Source of the DNA: Nocardioides humilatus
GTDB lineage: Bacteria > Actinomycetota > Actinomycetes > Propionibacteriales > Nocardioidaceae
Length of the DNA: 64,000 nt
Assembly: GCF_008373755.1 (NCBI RefSeq)
Contig: NZ_VUJV01000002.1
Location: 1 to 64,000 of the forward strand
Reading direction: 5' to 3'
The notes beneath the pieces are model-generated. The model was not told the DNA's origin, made no database searches, and saw only the letters and a program-made list of their open reading frames with translations. How positions within the stretch are numbered: position 1 is the stretch's first letter; each line of letters begins with the position of its first letter. The translations under genes were made by a program, and so were the position numbers. This document shows, piece after piece, positions 8,279 through 15,856 of this stretch.

Positions 8279-9009
8279 GCCTGCTCTCCTTCGGGGTTGC
8301 TGAGCGCGGTGAACGCGGTCATCAGCGAGCTGTTGGTGGGCGCGAGCACCCGCTCGGCCGCCGCGCGGGCGGTTGCGGGGTCGCCGGCGCTGATGGCGGC
8401 GGCCAGGAGCCGGTAGGGCTCGACCTGGCCGACCTCGGGCGCCAGGGCCAGGGCCAGCGCGGGGATCGCGGGCTCGTAGGCGGCGCGGAGGCCGTTGAAC
8501 ATCAGGCGGTAGACGATCGAGTCGGCACCGTCGACGACGACGTCCCAGTACTCCAGCGCCAGCTCCTGCCACGTCTGCGAGTCGGTCGTGCCGGCGAGCC
8601 GCGCGATGACGTCCTCGAGAGCACCGGTCAGCGCCGGGCCACCTCGCTGGGCGGCGAGCGCCGCGATGATCGGGCCGACCGACGTGCGGGCCTCGACGAC
8701 GCTGCGCGCGACCGCCGGGTCGACCCCACCGTCGCGCACCAGCAGACGAGGCAGGAGGTCCAGGCCGCCGTACTTGCGGAAGTCGCGGACCGTCGCCCCG
8801 CCGCCGTGGCGCACCTCGACGAGGCGGGTCTGCGCCATCCGCTGCAGTGCCTCGCGGACCGCCGGGCGGGAGACACCGAGGACCTCGGCCAACTGGCGCT
8901 CGCTCGGGAGCTGCTCGCCCGCCGCGAGCCCACCGTCGACGACCTCGCCGAGCACCTGGTCGAAGACCTGGTCGGAGACGGACTTGCGGGTCACTGGTTT
9001 GAGGGCCAT
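8275..9009 (-). CDS. FadR/GntR-family regulator (FCD type)
   Basis: A 244-residue regulator. Residues 8-75 form a GntR winged helix (LPSERQLAEVLGVSRPAVREALQRM, then VRHGGGATV). The helical C-terminal part has the length and spacing of an FCD ligand domain, which usually binds carboxylates or acyl ligands. It is coupled to the hydroxylase downstream. A perfect TGGT-AAG-ACCA site, the operator form known for PdhR/LldR/FadR relatives, lies about 40 bp upstream of its start, so it probably represses itself and the hydroxylase. Confidence 0.85.
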   Translation of the reverse strand: MALKPVTRKSVSDQVFDQVLGEVVDGGLAAGEQLPSERQLAEVLGVSRPAVREALQRMAQTRLVEVRHGGGATVRDFRKYGGLDLLPRLLVRDGGVDPAVARSVVEARTSVGPIIAALAAQRGGPALTGALEDVIARLAGTTDSQTWQELALEYWDVVVDGADSIVYRLMFNGLRAAYEPAIPALALALAPEVGQVEPYRLLAAAISAGDPATARAAAERVLAPTNSSLMTAFTALSNPEGEQA

Positions 9010-9038
9010 GGCGAGGACGGTAGATCGACGTTGGCTAG

Positions 9039-9059
9039 TTGGTCAAGTGGTAAGACCAA
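9039..9059. promoter_or_regulatory. FadR/GntR-type operator
   Basis: TGGTAAGACCA at 9048-9058 is an exact TNGT-N3-ACNA dyad as used by FCD-type GntR regulators. A second TTGGTC at 9039-9044 makes a wider inverted repeat with GACCAA at 9054-9059. The site lies between the divergent regulator (start 9009) and SURF1 gene (start 9065). Confidence 0.6.
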
Positions 9060-9064
9060 TTTGA

Positions 9065-9907
9065 ATGGAGCCGATGGCGCCCTCCAGCGTGGCTGTCCGT
9101 ACCCTGAGTGGCGTGATCGCGTGGTGGAGCCCCCGGCTCTGGGGGGTGCACCTGGTCGCGCTGGTGTGCGCCGCGGCCGCCGTCGCGCTGGGGCTCTGGC
9201 AGTGGGACGCCTGGCAGGCGCACCGCGAGGCCGAGCGCCACGACATCACCCACGCGGATCCGCGGCCGCTGACCGACGTCCTCGGCCCCGACGAGCCCTT
9301 CCCGTCCGACGAGATCGGCCGGCCGGTGAGCATCGAAGGCACTTGGTTGCCCGAGGGGACCGTGCTGGTGACCGGGCGTGAGGGTGACGGCACCGACGGC
9401 AGCTGGGTCATCACGCCGCTGACCGTGGGCGGGCCCGACGACGCGGCCATCCCGGTGGTCCGGGGCTGGATCCCAGGCGACGACCCGTCCGACGCACCGC
9501 CGCCGCCGACCGGGACTGCCGCACTTGTCGGCTGGCTCCAGCCCGGCGAGGGCACCGGCGCTCCCGACGACGACCAGACCGACGACGTACTGCCTGAGGT
9601 CCGTATCGCCGACCTCGTGCAGAAGGTCGACGTCGACCTCTACGGCGGCTTCGTGATCGTCGATCCCGAGGCGACCGGCGACGAGGGCGGTCGCAACGAC
9701 GGTACGGCGGACCTGGACCCCGCCACGCTCGACCAGCTGCCCCCCGTGAGCACGCTCACTGGGTGGCGCAACTTCGCCTATGCCCTGGAGTGGTGGCTCT
9801 TCGCGCTTTTCGCGCTCTTCTTGTGGTGGCGCCACGTGCGCGACGTCACGGGCCCGCAGCCCGAGATCGAGGCTGACGAGGACCGCCCGGTAGGTTCGGC
9901 GTCGTGA
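9065..9907 (+). CDS. SURF1 family protein (cytochrome oxidase biogenesis)
   Basis: A 280-residue membrane protein with one hydrophobic segment near each end (about residues 24-43 and 243-260) and an extracytoplasmic domain between, the SURF1 layout. Family marks include GLWQWDAWQAHREAE just after the first segment, then EGTWLPEGTVLVTGRE, VVRGWIPG and a C-terminal NFAYALEWWLFALFALFLWWRH. SURF1 helps assemble cytochrome c oxidase, probably at heme insertion. ATG 9065 is the longest start; GTG 9113 (MIAWWSPRLW) is equally possible. The stop overlaps the next gene by 4 bases. Confidence 0.8.
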   Translation: MEPMAPSSVAVRTLSGVIAWWSPRLWGVHLVALVCAAAAVALGLWQWDAWQAHREAERHDITHADPRPLTDVLGPDEPFPSDEIGRPVSIEGTWLPEGTVLVTGREGDGTDGSWVITPLTVGGPDDAAIPVVRGWIPGDDPSDAPPPPTGTAALVGWLQPGEGTGAPDDDQTDDVLPEVRIADLVQKVDVDLYGGFVIVDPEATGDEGGRNDGTADLDPATLDQLPPVSTLTGWRNFAYALEWWLFALFALFLWWRHVRDVTGPQPEIEADEDRPVGSAS

Positions 9908-10239
9908 GCGGGCTGTTCAAGACCTACCGGGTGCTGGCGCTGGTCGTCGGCACGTTGCTGCTCGTCGGCTGCATCGGCTCGGTGCTGAAGTACCTGCTGC
10001 CCGAGGGCGGCACGCTGCAGACGCTCGGCGAGGACATGTGGCCGGTCTGGGTCGGCCACGGCTGGATCTACATGATCTACGTGGTCGTGGCGTTCGTGCT
10101 GACCCAGCGTGCGGGCTGGGCCCTGCCGCGCTTCCTGCTGATGATGGTGGCCGGGCTGATCCCAGGCCTGATCTTCTGGGTCGAGCACCGGGTGGCCACG
10201 CAGCTGCGCGCGGAGCACCCGGAGCTCGCCCAGGCGTGA
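9904..10239 (+). CDS. DUF3817 membrane protein
   Basis: A 111-residue protein with three hydrophobic helices and the charged turn FKTYRVLAL at the N-terminus, typical of DUF3817. The start GTG 9904 overlaps the SURF1 stop (GTGA). DUF3817 proteins often neighbour respiratory or purine genes in actinobacteria, but no function is known. Coupling with SURF1 suggests a role in respiratory-membrane assembly, which is inference. Confidence 0.75.
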   Translation: MSGLFKTYRVLALVVGTLLLVGCIGSVLKYLLPEGGTLQTLGEDMWPVWVGHGWIYMIYVVVAFVLTQRAGWALPRFLLMMVAGLIPGLIFWVEHRVATQLRAEHPELAQA

Positions 10240-10241
10240 TG

Positions 10242-10260
10242 CGGGCCTGAGTCAGGCCCG
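10242..10260. terminator. Convergent hairpin
   Basis: A 9-bp perfect inverted repeat (CGGGCCTGA and TCAGGCCCG around a G) lies between the stops of two converging genes and includes the stop codon of the minus-strand gene. It probably acts as a weak terminator on both strands. Confidence 0.5.
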
Positions 10261-10698
10261 GGGGTCGGCCAACGGGTCGGCCAGAGGGTCGGCCTCCGTC
10301 AGGTCCGGGACCGCTTCGGCGACCGGAGCGGCCGGCGGCGGTGCGGGCTCGTAGGCCGACTGCCATCCGCCGCCGCTCTCGCCACCCTGGAGCTTCTTGG
10401 CGACCACCGCGGCCGCGCCGCCGAGGGCGCCGAGGAGGAACAGTTTCTTCAGCTTCGAGCCCTTCTGCTGCTTCTTGCCGCTGGCTTGCGCGGTCTTGGC
10501 GTCAGCGAAGGCCTTGGCCTCGCCCGCCTTCTCCGCGATCGTGGTCGCACCCGCGGCGACGACCGGGGCTGCCTTGTCGCGTGCGTCGTTGAGCGCGGGC
10601 AGAGCGGTGCCCTGCACGAACTCCTTGGCCTGGTCGATCGCCGCCTCGACGTAGTCCTGACCCTGCTCGAGGAGCGTCTTCTTCTTACGAAGTCCCAT
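10252..10698 (-). CDS. Small Ala/Lys-rich protein of unknown function
   Basis: A 148-residue protein. ATG 10698 is chosen over ATG 10704 because AAAGGG then sits 7 nt upstream. It starts with a basic segment (LRKKKTLLEQGQ), continues as an amphipathic Ala/Lys helix, has a short hydrophobic stretch (LKKLFLLGALGGAAAVVAKKL, residues about 89-109), and ends in a Pro/Ala/Asp-rich tail with a duplicated ADPL unit. This resembles small actinobacterial proteins coded beside ppiA. Membrane-associated; role unknown. Confidence 0.6.
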   Translation of the reverse strand: MGLRKKKTLLEQGQDYVEAAIDQAKEFVQGTALPALNDARDKAAPVVAAGATTIAEKAGEAKAFADAKTAQASGKKQQKGSKLKKLFLLGALGGAAAVVAKKLQGGESGGGWQSAYEPAPPPAAPVAEAVPDLTEADPLADPLADPRA

Positions 10699-10868
10699 CG
10701 CCATGCCCTTTCACGTCCGAGATCAGTGCGCAGATCGAATCTGCCTCTGTGTTACCCCATCCCACCACGTGCACACGGCCCCGACCACCCGTCGCCGGTG
10801 CCCCCGTAGGATCGTCGGCGAGCGTGCGGGCACCGACGTCCGCACCGGACGCAGTGCGAAAGGCAGTC

Positions 10869-11381
10869 ATGGCGGACCTCCAGGCCACCCTGAAGACCAA
10901 CAAGGGCGACATCAAGATCAACCTGTTCCCCAACCACGCGCCGGAGACGGTCGCGAACTTCACCGGCCTGGCGACCGGCGAGAAGGCCTACACCACCCCC
11001 AACGGTCGCACCGGCCCGTTCTACGACGGCCTCGGCTTCCACCGGGTGATCTCCGGCTTCATGATCCAGGGCGGCTGCCCGCTCGGCAGCGGCACCGGCG
11101 GCCCCGGCTACAACTTCAAGGACGAGCCGCACCCCGAGCTGGTCTTCGACAAGCCCTACTTGCTCGCGATGGCCAACGCCGGCCCCGGCACCAACGGCTC
11201 CCAGTTCTTCATCACCCTGGGCCCCACCACGTGGCTCAACTTCAAGCACACCATCTTCGGCGAGGTGGCCGACCAGGCCGGCCGTGACGTCGTCGACGCG
11301 ATCGGCGCGGCCCCCACCGGTCAGATGGACCGTCCGGTGGAGCCGATCGTCATCGAGTCGGTCGAGATCACCGAGGCCTGA
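10869..11381 (+). CDS. ppiA: Peptidyl-prolyl cis-trans isomerase (cyclophilin)
   Basis: A 170-residue cyclophilin that speeds proline isomerisation in proteins. The active-site signature is complete: FHRVISGFMIQGG (catalytic Arg and Phe), then MANAGPGTNGSQFFIT and the WLNFKHTIFGEV strand. There is no signal peptide, so it is cytosolic. ATG 10869 gives the usual length; longer frames add unrelated residues. The stop codon directly abuts the GTG of the rhomboid gene. In actinobacteria this gene marks the left edge of the crgA/pknB block near oriC. Confidence 0.93.
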   Translation: MADLQATLKTNKGDIKINLFPNHAPETVANFTGLATGEKAYTTPNGRTGPFYDGLGFHRVISGFMIQGGCPLGSGTGGPGYNFKDEPHPELVFDKPYLLAMANAGPGTNGSQFFITLGPTTWLNFKHTIFGEVADQAGRDVVDAIGAAPTGQMDRPVEPIVIESVEITEA

Positions 11382-12311
11382 GTGTCTGAATCACCGGCCG
11401 GGGAGCCGACCTGCTATCGGCACCCCGGCCGTGAGACCTACATCCGGTGCCAGCGGTGCGACAAGCCGATCTGCCCGGACTGCATGCGGGATGCGGCCGT
11501 CGGCTTCCAGTGCCCCGACTGCCTCAAGGAGGGTGCCAAGACCACCCGCCAGGGGCGGACGGCGTACGGCGGAAAGCGCTCGGGCGACCCACGGGTGACC
11601 ACCTACGTCCTCATCGGCCTCAATGCGCTGGTGTGGATCGCGATCGTGGCGACCGGCTGGACCAAGAGCACCCTCGTCGACCGGCTGGCGTTGCTGCCGA
11701 CCGGTGTCTGCGGTTCGGAGAACGACCCCGGGAGCTTCTATCCCGGCCACGGGGTCGAGCAGCTGTGCAGCCGACTGCCCGACGGACAGTGGTTCCCGGG
11801 TGTCGCCGACGGCGCCTACTGGCAGCTCGTCACGAGCATGTTCTCCCACGTGGAGATCCTCCACATCGGCTTCAACATGGTGCTGCTCTACGTCCTGGGG
11901 CCGCAGCTGGAGATGGCACTCGGCCGTGTGCGTTACCTCGCGCTCTACCTCGTCTCCGGCCTGGCCGGATCGGTGAGCGTCTACTGGTTGTCGTCCGAGA
12001 CCTCCTCGACGCTCGGTGCGTCGGGCGCGATCTTCGGCCTCATCGGCGGTCTGGCGGTCGTGTCGTTCAAGGTCAATGGCAACATCCAGAACGTCGCCGG
12101 CCTGCTCCTGGTCAACATCGCCGCCACGATCTTCGTGCCCGGCATCTCCTGGCAGGGCCACCTCGGCGGCTTCGTCGGCGGCCTGATCGTGACCGCACTC
12201 CTGGTCTACGCGCCGAAGGACCGGCGTAGCCAGCTCCAGGCCGCGGGCATCGGTCTGGTCACCGTCGCGCTCCTCGTCGCGACGATCGCCCGCACCGCCG
12301 CCCTGGCCTGA
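11382..12311 (+). CDS. Rhomboid intramembrane serine protease
   Basis: A 309-residue membrane protease. Residues 9-45 form a B-box-like zinc domain (CYRHPGRETYIRCQRC, then CPDC twice), common in actinobacterial rhomboids. About seven hydrophobic helices follow. The catalytic dyad is Ser214 in GASGAIFG and His260 in QGHLGGFVGG, and the oxyanion region HIGFNMVLL is present. It cleaves transmembrane segments of unknown partners. GTG 11382 follows the ppiA stop without a gap, so the two are cotranscribed. A 42-bp perfect palindrome lies 24 bp after its stop. Confidence 0.9.
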   Translation: MSESPAGEPTCYRHPGRETYIRCQRCDKPICPDCMRDAAVGFQCPDCLKEGAKTTRQGRTAYGGKRSGDPRVTTYVLIGLNALVWIAIVATGWTKSTLVDRLALLPTGVCGSENDPGSFYPGHGVEQLCSRLPDGQWFPGVADGAYWQLVTSMFSHVEILHIGFNMVLLYVLGPQLEMALGRVRYLALYLVSGLAGSVSVYWLSSETSSTLGASGAIFGLIGGLAVVSFKVNGNIQNVAGLLLVNIAATIFVPGISWQGHLGGFVGGLIVTALLVYAPKDRRSQLQAAGIGLVTVALLVATIARTAALA

Positions 12312-12334
12312 CGAATTCATCCCCAGGGTTTCGC

Positions 12335-12376
12335 ACAGGTGGGGATAACTACAACGTTGTAGTTATCCCCACCTGT
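12335..12376. repeat. 42-bp perfect palindrome without loop
   Basis: Two 21-nt arms meet at AACGTT with no spacer and no mismatch. Each arm contains GTGGGGATAAC, whose complement GTTATCCCCAC is one or two bases from a DnaA box core. It could end the ppiA-rhomboid transcript, bind a dimer, or be a dispersed element. There is no T-run. The absence of a loop is unusual for a terminator. Confidence 0.6.
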
Positions 12377-12426
12377 TGAGAAACCTGTGAACAATTCGGC
12401 GGCCACTGATCCGACCAAAAAGCACG

Positions 12427-12455
12427 GAGCCGGCTCTCGAGAAGAGAGCCGGCTC
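12427..12455 (-). terminator. Rho-independent-like terminator of crgA
   Basis: A 12-bp perfect stem (arms 12427-12438 and 12444-12455) with a 5-nt loop, followed in the minus direction by GTGCTTTTTGG. It lies 22 bp beyond the crgA stop and fits a terminator for that gene. Confidence 0.75.
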
Positions 12456-12477
12456 GTGTGCTGATGAGGGGTGGGCG

Positions 12478-12993
12478 CTACTCCCACTTGGTGGCGAAGG
12501 TGAACCCCACCGCCATGAACGCGATGCCGACGAACAGGTTCTTCTGAGCCAGGTCGTTGAAGATCGCGATGTCCTGCGCGTTGTCGCCCGTGCCGACCAC
12601 GTAGTAGGTGCAGATCCACAGCAGGCCGATCAGGAAGCAGCCGAGCATGCCGACCACGACGCCGCGGCCGCGACCGAGCGGGGTCGACGGGTGTGCGGCG
12701 ATGATCAGGCCGACCATGATCGCGCCGAAGCCGATCAGGTAGTTCCACTCCTGGAGGTCGCCCATGAAGTTCCAGCCGGTGATCTGACCCGGCTCGAAGG
12801 TCTTCGGGTCGAGCGCCGGCTTGCCGTCGTCACCGAAGCCCGCGATCGGGCGGACGCCGATGTAGTAGTAGGCGATCCAGGCGATGCCCCCGAGGGCGAG
12901 GACCAGGGAGATCAGGAACCGCACGCTGAACAGCGGCCCGCTCGACGGGTCGAACGGCGACTTCTCCGACCGCTTCAGGCTCGGCATCTTCAC
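12478..12993 (-). CDS. crgA: CrgA-family cell division protein, apparently duplicated
   Basis: A 171-residue membrane protein. CrgA helps recruit division proteins (FtsZ, PBPs) to the septum and is normally 80-95 residues with two helices. Here there are four. Residues about 25-105 match CrgA (FLISLVLALGGIAWIAYYY, then NFMGDLQEWNYLIGFGAIMVG), and residues about 110-171 match it again (LIGLLWICTYYVVG, then FNDLAQKNLFVGIAFMAVG and the typical final ATKWE). It therefore looks like two fused CrgA units. GTG 12993 is chosen because AGGAG lies 9 nt upstream. It is divergent from the DUF881 gene. Confidence 0.8.
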   Translation of the reverse strand: MKMPSLKRSEKSPFDPSSGPLFSVRFLISLVLALGGIAWIAYYYIGVRPIAGFGDDGKPALDPKTFEPGQITGWNFMGDLQEWNYLIGFGAIMVGLIIAAHPSTPLGRGRGVVVGMLGCFLIGLLWICTYYVVGTGDNAQDIAIFNDLAQKNLFVGIAFMAVGFTFATKWE

Positions 12994-13078
12994 TTGGCTG
13001 GGCTCCTCATATCAGACCGTGTCCATCAGACTCGGCTCCAAGGTACGACGTGTGTGGTCGGCGCCTACCCTAAGGGTC

Positions 13079-13903
13079 ATGACGGGTGCGCACGCGGCTG
13101 GGCCGAAGGAGGCCCCGTCAGCGAGCGCGGACGCATCCCCGCCACACACGCACGTCAAGCGCCCGAAGCGCTCCCTCGCGTGGCGGATCGGCACTCCGAC
13201 GGTGGCCCTCCTCAGCGGAGCGTTGTTCGTCGTGTCGGCCGCTGACAGCCGGGGCACCGACCTCCGACCGGGTCGCTACACCGACCTCGCCGGGCTGGTC
13301 GAGGCCGAGGCCAACGACTACGACGACGTCCGCGAGCACCTCCAGGACCTCGAGGACCAGGTCGACCGGCTCACCAACGACGTGCGGTCGCTCCCGGTGT
13401 CCCGAGCCCGCGGCAAGATCGCAGAGCTCAAGGACCCCGCCGGCCTCGAGCCCCGCACCGGGCCCGGTGTCTCGATCACGTTGTCCGACTCACCCGACGA
13501 CACCCTCGACGAGGCCGTCGCCCACGACATCAAGGTCGACCGTCTCGTCGTGCACCAGCAAGACATCCAAGCTGTCGTCAACGCGCTCTGGGTCGGCGGC
13601 GCGACCGCGGTCACGATCGCGGGCCAGCGGGTCATCACCACCACGGGCATCAAGTGCGAGGGCAACGCCGTCCAGCTCCAGGGCGTGCCCTACCCCCAGC
13701 CCTACGTCATCCAGGCCGTCGGCGACCCGGTCGCGCTGACCGCCGCCATCGACGCCGACCCCCTCGTCACCGGCTACCGCGCCGATGCCGCCAACCCCTA
13801 CGTCGACATCGGCTGGGACCTGGTCGTGGAGACGAGCGTCGACGCGCCGGCGTACGACGGCCTCCTCGACTTCCGCTACGCCAAGCCCCTCGACAGGAAC
13901 TGA
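13079..13903 (+). CDS. DUF881 family protein
   Basis: A 274-residue single-pass membrane protein: basic N-terminus, one hydrophobic segment at about residues 40-58, a coiled coil (EANDYDDVREHLQDLEDQVDRLTNDV), then the DUF881 fold (GPGVSITLSDSP, LVVHQQDIQAVVNALWVGGATAVTIAGQRV, YVIQAVGDP). DUF881 proteins lie beside crgA and are thought to take part in division or septation. It converges on pknB with a 6-bp gap. The class E sortase and trpG genes that often lie between DUF881 and pknB in actinobacteria are absent here. Confidence 0.85.
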   Translation: MTGAHAAGPKEAPSASADASPPHTHVKRPKRSLAWRIGTPTVALLSGALFVVSAADSRGTDLRPGRYTDLAGLVEAEANDYDDVREHLQDLEDQVDRLTNDVRSLPVSRARGKIAELKDPAGLEPRTGPGVSITLSDSPDDTLDEAVAHDIKVDRLVVHQQDIQAVVNALWVGGATAVTIAGQRVITTTGIKCEGNAVQLQGVPYPQPYVIQAVGDPVALTAAIDADPLVTGYRADAANPYVDIGWDLVVETSVDAPAYDGLLDFRYAKPLDRN

Positions 13904-13909
13904 CCCGCG

Positions 13910-15856
13910 CTAGTGGCGGTGGCCGTTCCGCTCGCCGGGGGGCGGGAAGCTCAGCGGGTTGAGGGGGTCGGAGCCGGCGGCCACCTCGTCGCCGTCGGAG
14001 AACGTGTCGCCGTCGGAGTCGGGGTTGGCGGGGTCGGTGCCGAGGGTCGCCTCGTCGGCGTCGGACAGCCCGTCGCCGTCGGTGTCGGGATCGGTCGGCT
14101 CGGAGGAGGGCGGGGGCTCTTCGTAGACCGAGACGAAGATCGTGACGGTCTCGCCCTGGTCGAGCTCGCTGCCCTCACCGGGGATGACGTCGGTGACCTC
14201 GCCCTTGGGCGCCTCGGACGCGGTGTCCTCGCGGACGTCGACGTCGAAGCCGGCCTGGATGATCGCCCGCTCGGCCTCGCCCTGACGCAGCCCGATGACG
14301 GTGGGGACGACCTCGGGACCGTCGGAGATGCAGAGGGTGACGGTGTCGTCGCGGCCGACGGAGGCCTCCGGAGCCGGGGTCTGCTCGACCACGGTGCCCT
14401 TCGGGTCGTCGGTGTCGCAGTCCTCCGGCGCGATCGAGATGTTGCTCTTCTTGATGCCGGCGTCGACCAGGTCGGAGATCGCGACCTTCTGCAGGCTGCC
14501 GATCACGCGCGGCATCGCGAAGTCGCAACCGCCGCTGCTGAGCACGAGGGTCACGGTGGCGCCGGGGTCGACGTATTCGGCGTCGCCCTTGGGATCCTGG
14601 GAGACGACCTGACCGACGTCGTACTGATCGCTGCACTCGCGCTGCTTGTCGTCGATCTCGAGGCCCGCGTCGGCGATCTTGTCGCGCGCGTCGTCGCGCT
14701 GGAGCCCGACGACCGACGGCACCCGGACCTGGGTTGGCTCGTCGGGGAAGAGCTTGGGCCACACGACGTAGGCGGCGGCGAGGAGGGCGAGCACGAGCAG
14801 GCCGAGCACCAGCCAGAGCCAGATCCGGCGGCCACCGCGCTCGTCCTCCATCGGAGGCAGCGGGCGGCGGATCATCGTGTCGGCGTGACCGTGCGACGGT
14901 ACGACGGCGGTGGCCGAGGTCGGCGGGTCGTCGTGGGGAAGCGGGGGTGGGGCGACGGCGGAGACCGGCCGGCCGGCGAGGTAGCGCTCGATGTCGGCGC
15001 GCATCTCCGCGGCCGACTGGTAGCGGTCCTCGACCCGCTTCGCGAGGGACTTCATCACGATCGCGTCGATCTGCGAGGTGAGGTCGGCGTCGTGGTGGGA
15101 CGGCGGCATCGCCGGCTCGCGCACGTGCTGGTAGGCCACCGCGACCGGGCTGTCGCCGACGAACGGCGGGCGACCGGTCAGCAGCTCGTAGAGGAGGCAG
15201 CCGGCGGAGTAGACGTCGGAGCGGGAGTCGACGGACTCGCCGCGCGCCTGCTCGGGGGAGAGGTACTGCGCCGTGCCGACCACCGCGGCGGTCTGGGTCA
15301 TCGACGAGGCGGCGTCGCTGATCGCGCGGGCGATGCCGAAGTCCATCACCTTGACGTCGCCGGCTGGCGTCAGCATCACGTTGCCGGGCTTGATGTCGCG
15401 GTGGATGATCCCCGCGCGGTGGCTGTAGTCGAGCGCCGACAGCACGCCGCTGGTGATCTCGAGCGCGCGCTCGGGGAGGATCTTGCGACCCTCGCGGAGG
15501 ATGTCGCGCAGCGTCCGTCCCGCGACGAACTCCATGACGATGTAGGGCTGGGCGACCTGGGTGCCGCCGTCGTCCTTCATCTCCTCGCCGGTGTCGTAGA
15601 CGGCGACGATGGCCGGGTGGTTGAGCGAGGCGGACGACTGCGCCTCGCGGCGGAACCGGGCCTGGAAGGTCGAGTCGCTGGCCAGGTCGGTGCGCAGCCG
15701 CTTGACCGCGACCACGCGGCCCAGCCGGGTGTCGATGCCCTTGCGCACCTCCGCCATGCCGCCGCGACCGAGCAGCTCACCGAGCTGGTAGCGGCCCCCG
15801 ACCGTCGCGGATCCCGTCCCACCCGCGGGTGGGTCCGTGGGTCCGGCGTTGCTCAT
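13910..15856 (-). CDS. pknB: PASTA-domain Ser/Thr kinase with C-terminal TSP3 repeats
   Basis: A 648-residue membrane kinase that senses cell-wall fragments and phosphorylates growth and division proteins. Residues about 20-285 are the kinase (GRGGMAEV loop, VAVKRL lysine, HRDIKPGNVM catalytic loop, DFG, SPEQARGE). One membrane helix follows near residue 350 (IWLWLVLGLLVLALLAAAYVV). Outside are three PASTA domains (starting at RVPSVVGLQ, AMPRVIGSL and VVPTVIGLR). Unusually, residues 589-637 are thrombospondin type 3 repeats (DTDGDGLSDADE, DSDGDTFSDGDE), a calcium-binding form. Its start overlaps the pknA stop by 4 bases. It is the last gene of the leftward operon. Confidence 0.93.
   Translation of the reverse strand: MSNAGPTDPPAGGTGSATVGGRYQLGELLGRGGMAEVRKGIDTRLGRVVAVKRLRTDLASDSTFQARFRREAQSSASLNHPAIVAVYDTGEEMKDDGGTQVAQPYIVMEFVAGRTLRDILREGRKILPERALEITSGVLSALDYSHRAGIIHRDIKPGNVMLTPAGDVKVMDFGIARAISDAASSMTQTAAVVGTAQYLSPEQARGESVDSRSDVYSAGCLLYELLTGRPPFVGDSPVAVAYQHVREPAMPPSHHDADLTSQIDAIVMKSLAKRVEDRYQSAAEMRADIERYLAGRPVSAVAPPPLPHDDPPTSATAVVPSHGHADTMIRRPLPPMEDERGGRRIWLWLVLGLLVLALLAAAYVVWPKLFPDEPTQVRVPSVVGLQRDDARDKIADAGLEIDDKQRECSDQYDVGQVVSQDPKGDAEYVDPGATVTLVLSSGGCDFAMPRVIGSLQKVAISDLVDAGIKKSNISIAPEDCDTDDPKGTVVEQTPAPEASVGRDDTVTLCISDGPEVVPTVIGLRQGEAERAIIQAGFDVDVREDTASEAPKGEVTDVIPGEGSELDQGETVTIFVSVYEEPPPSSEPTDPDTDGDGLSDADEATLGTDPANPDSDGDTFSDGDEVAAGSDPLNPLSFPPPGERNGHRH

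Noticed and set aside
12335-12376. Possible parS site
   Set aside because: The palindrome does not contain TGTTTCACGTGAAACA or a near match.
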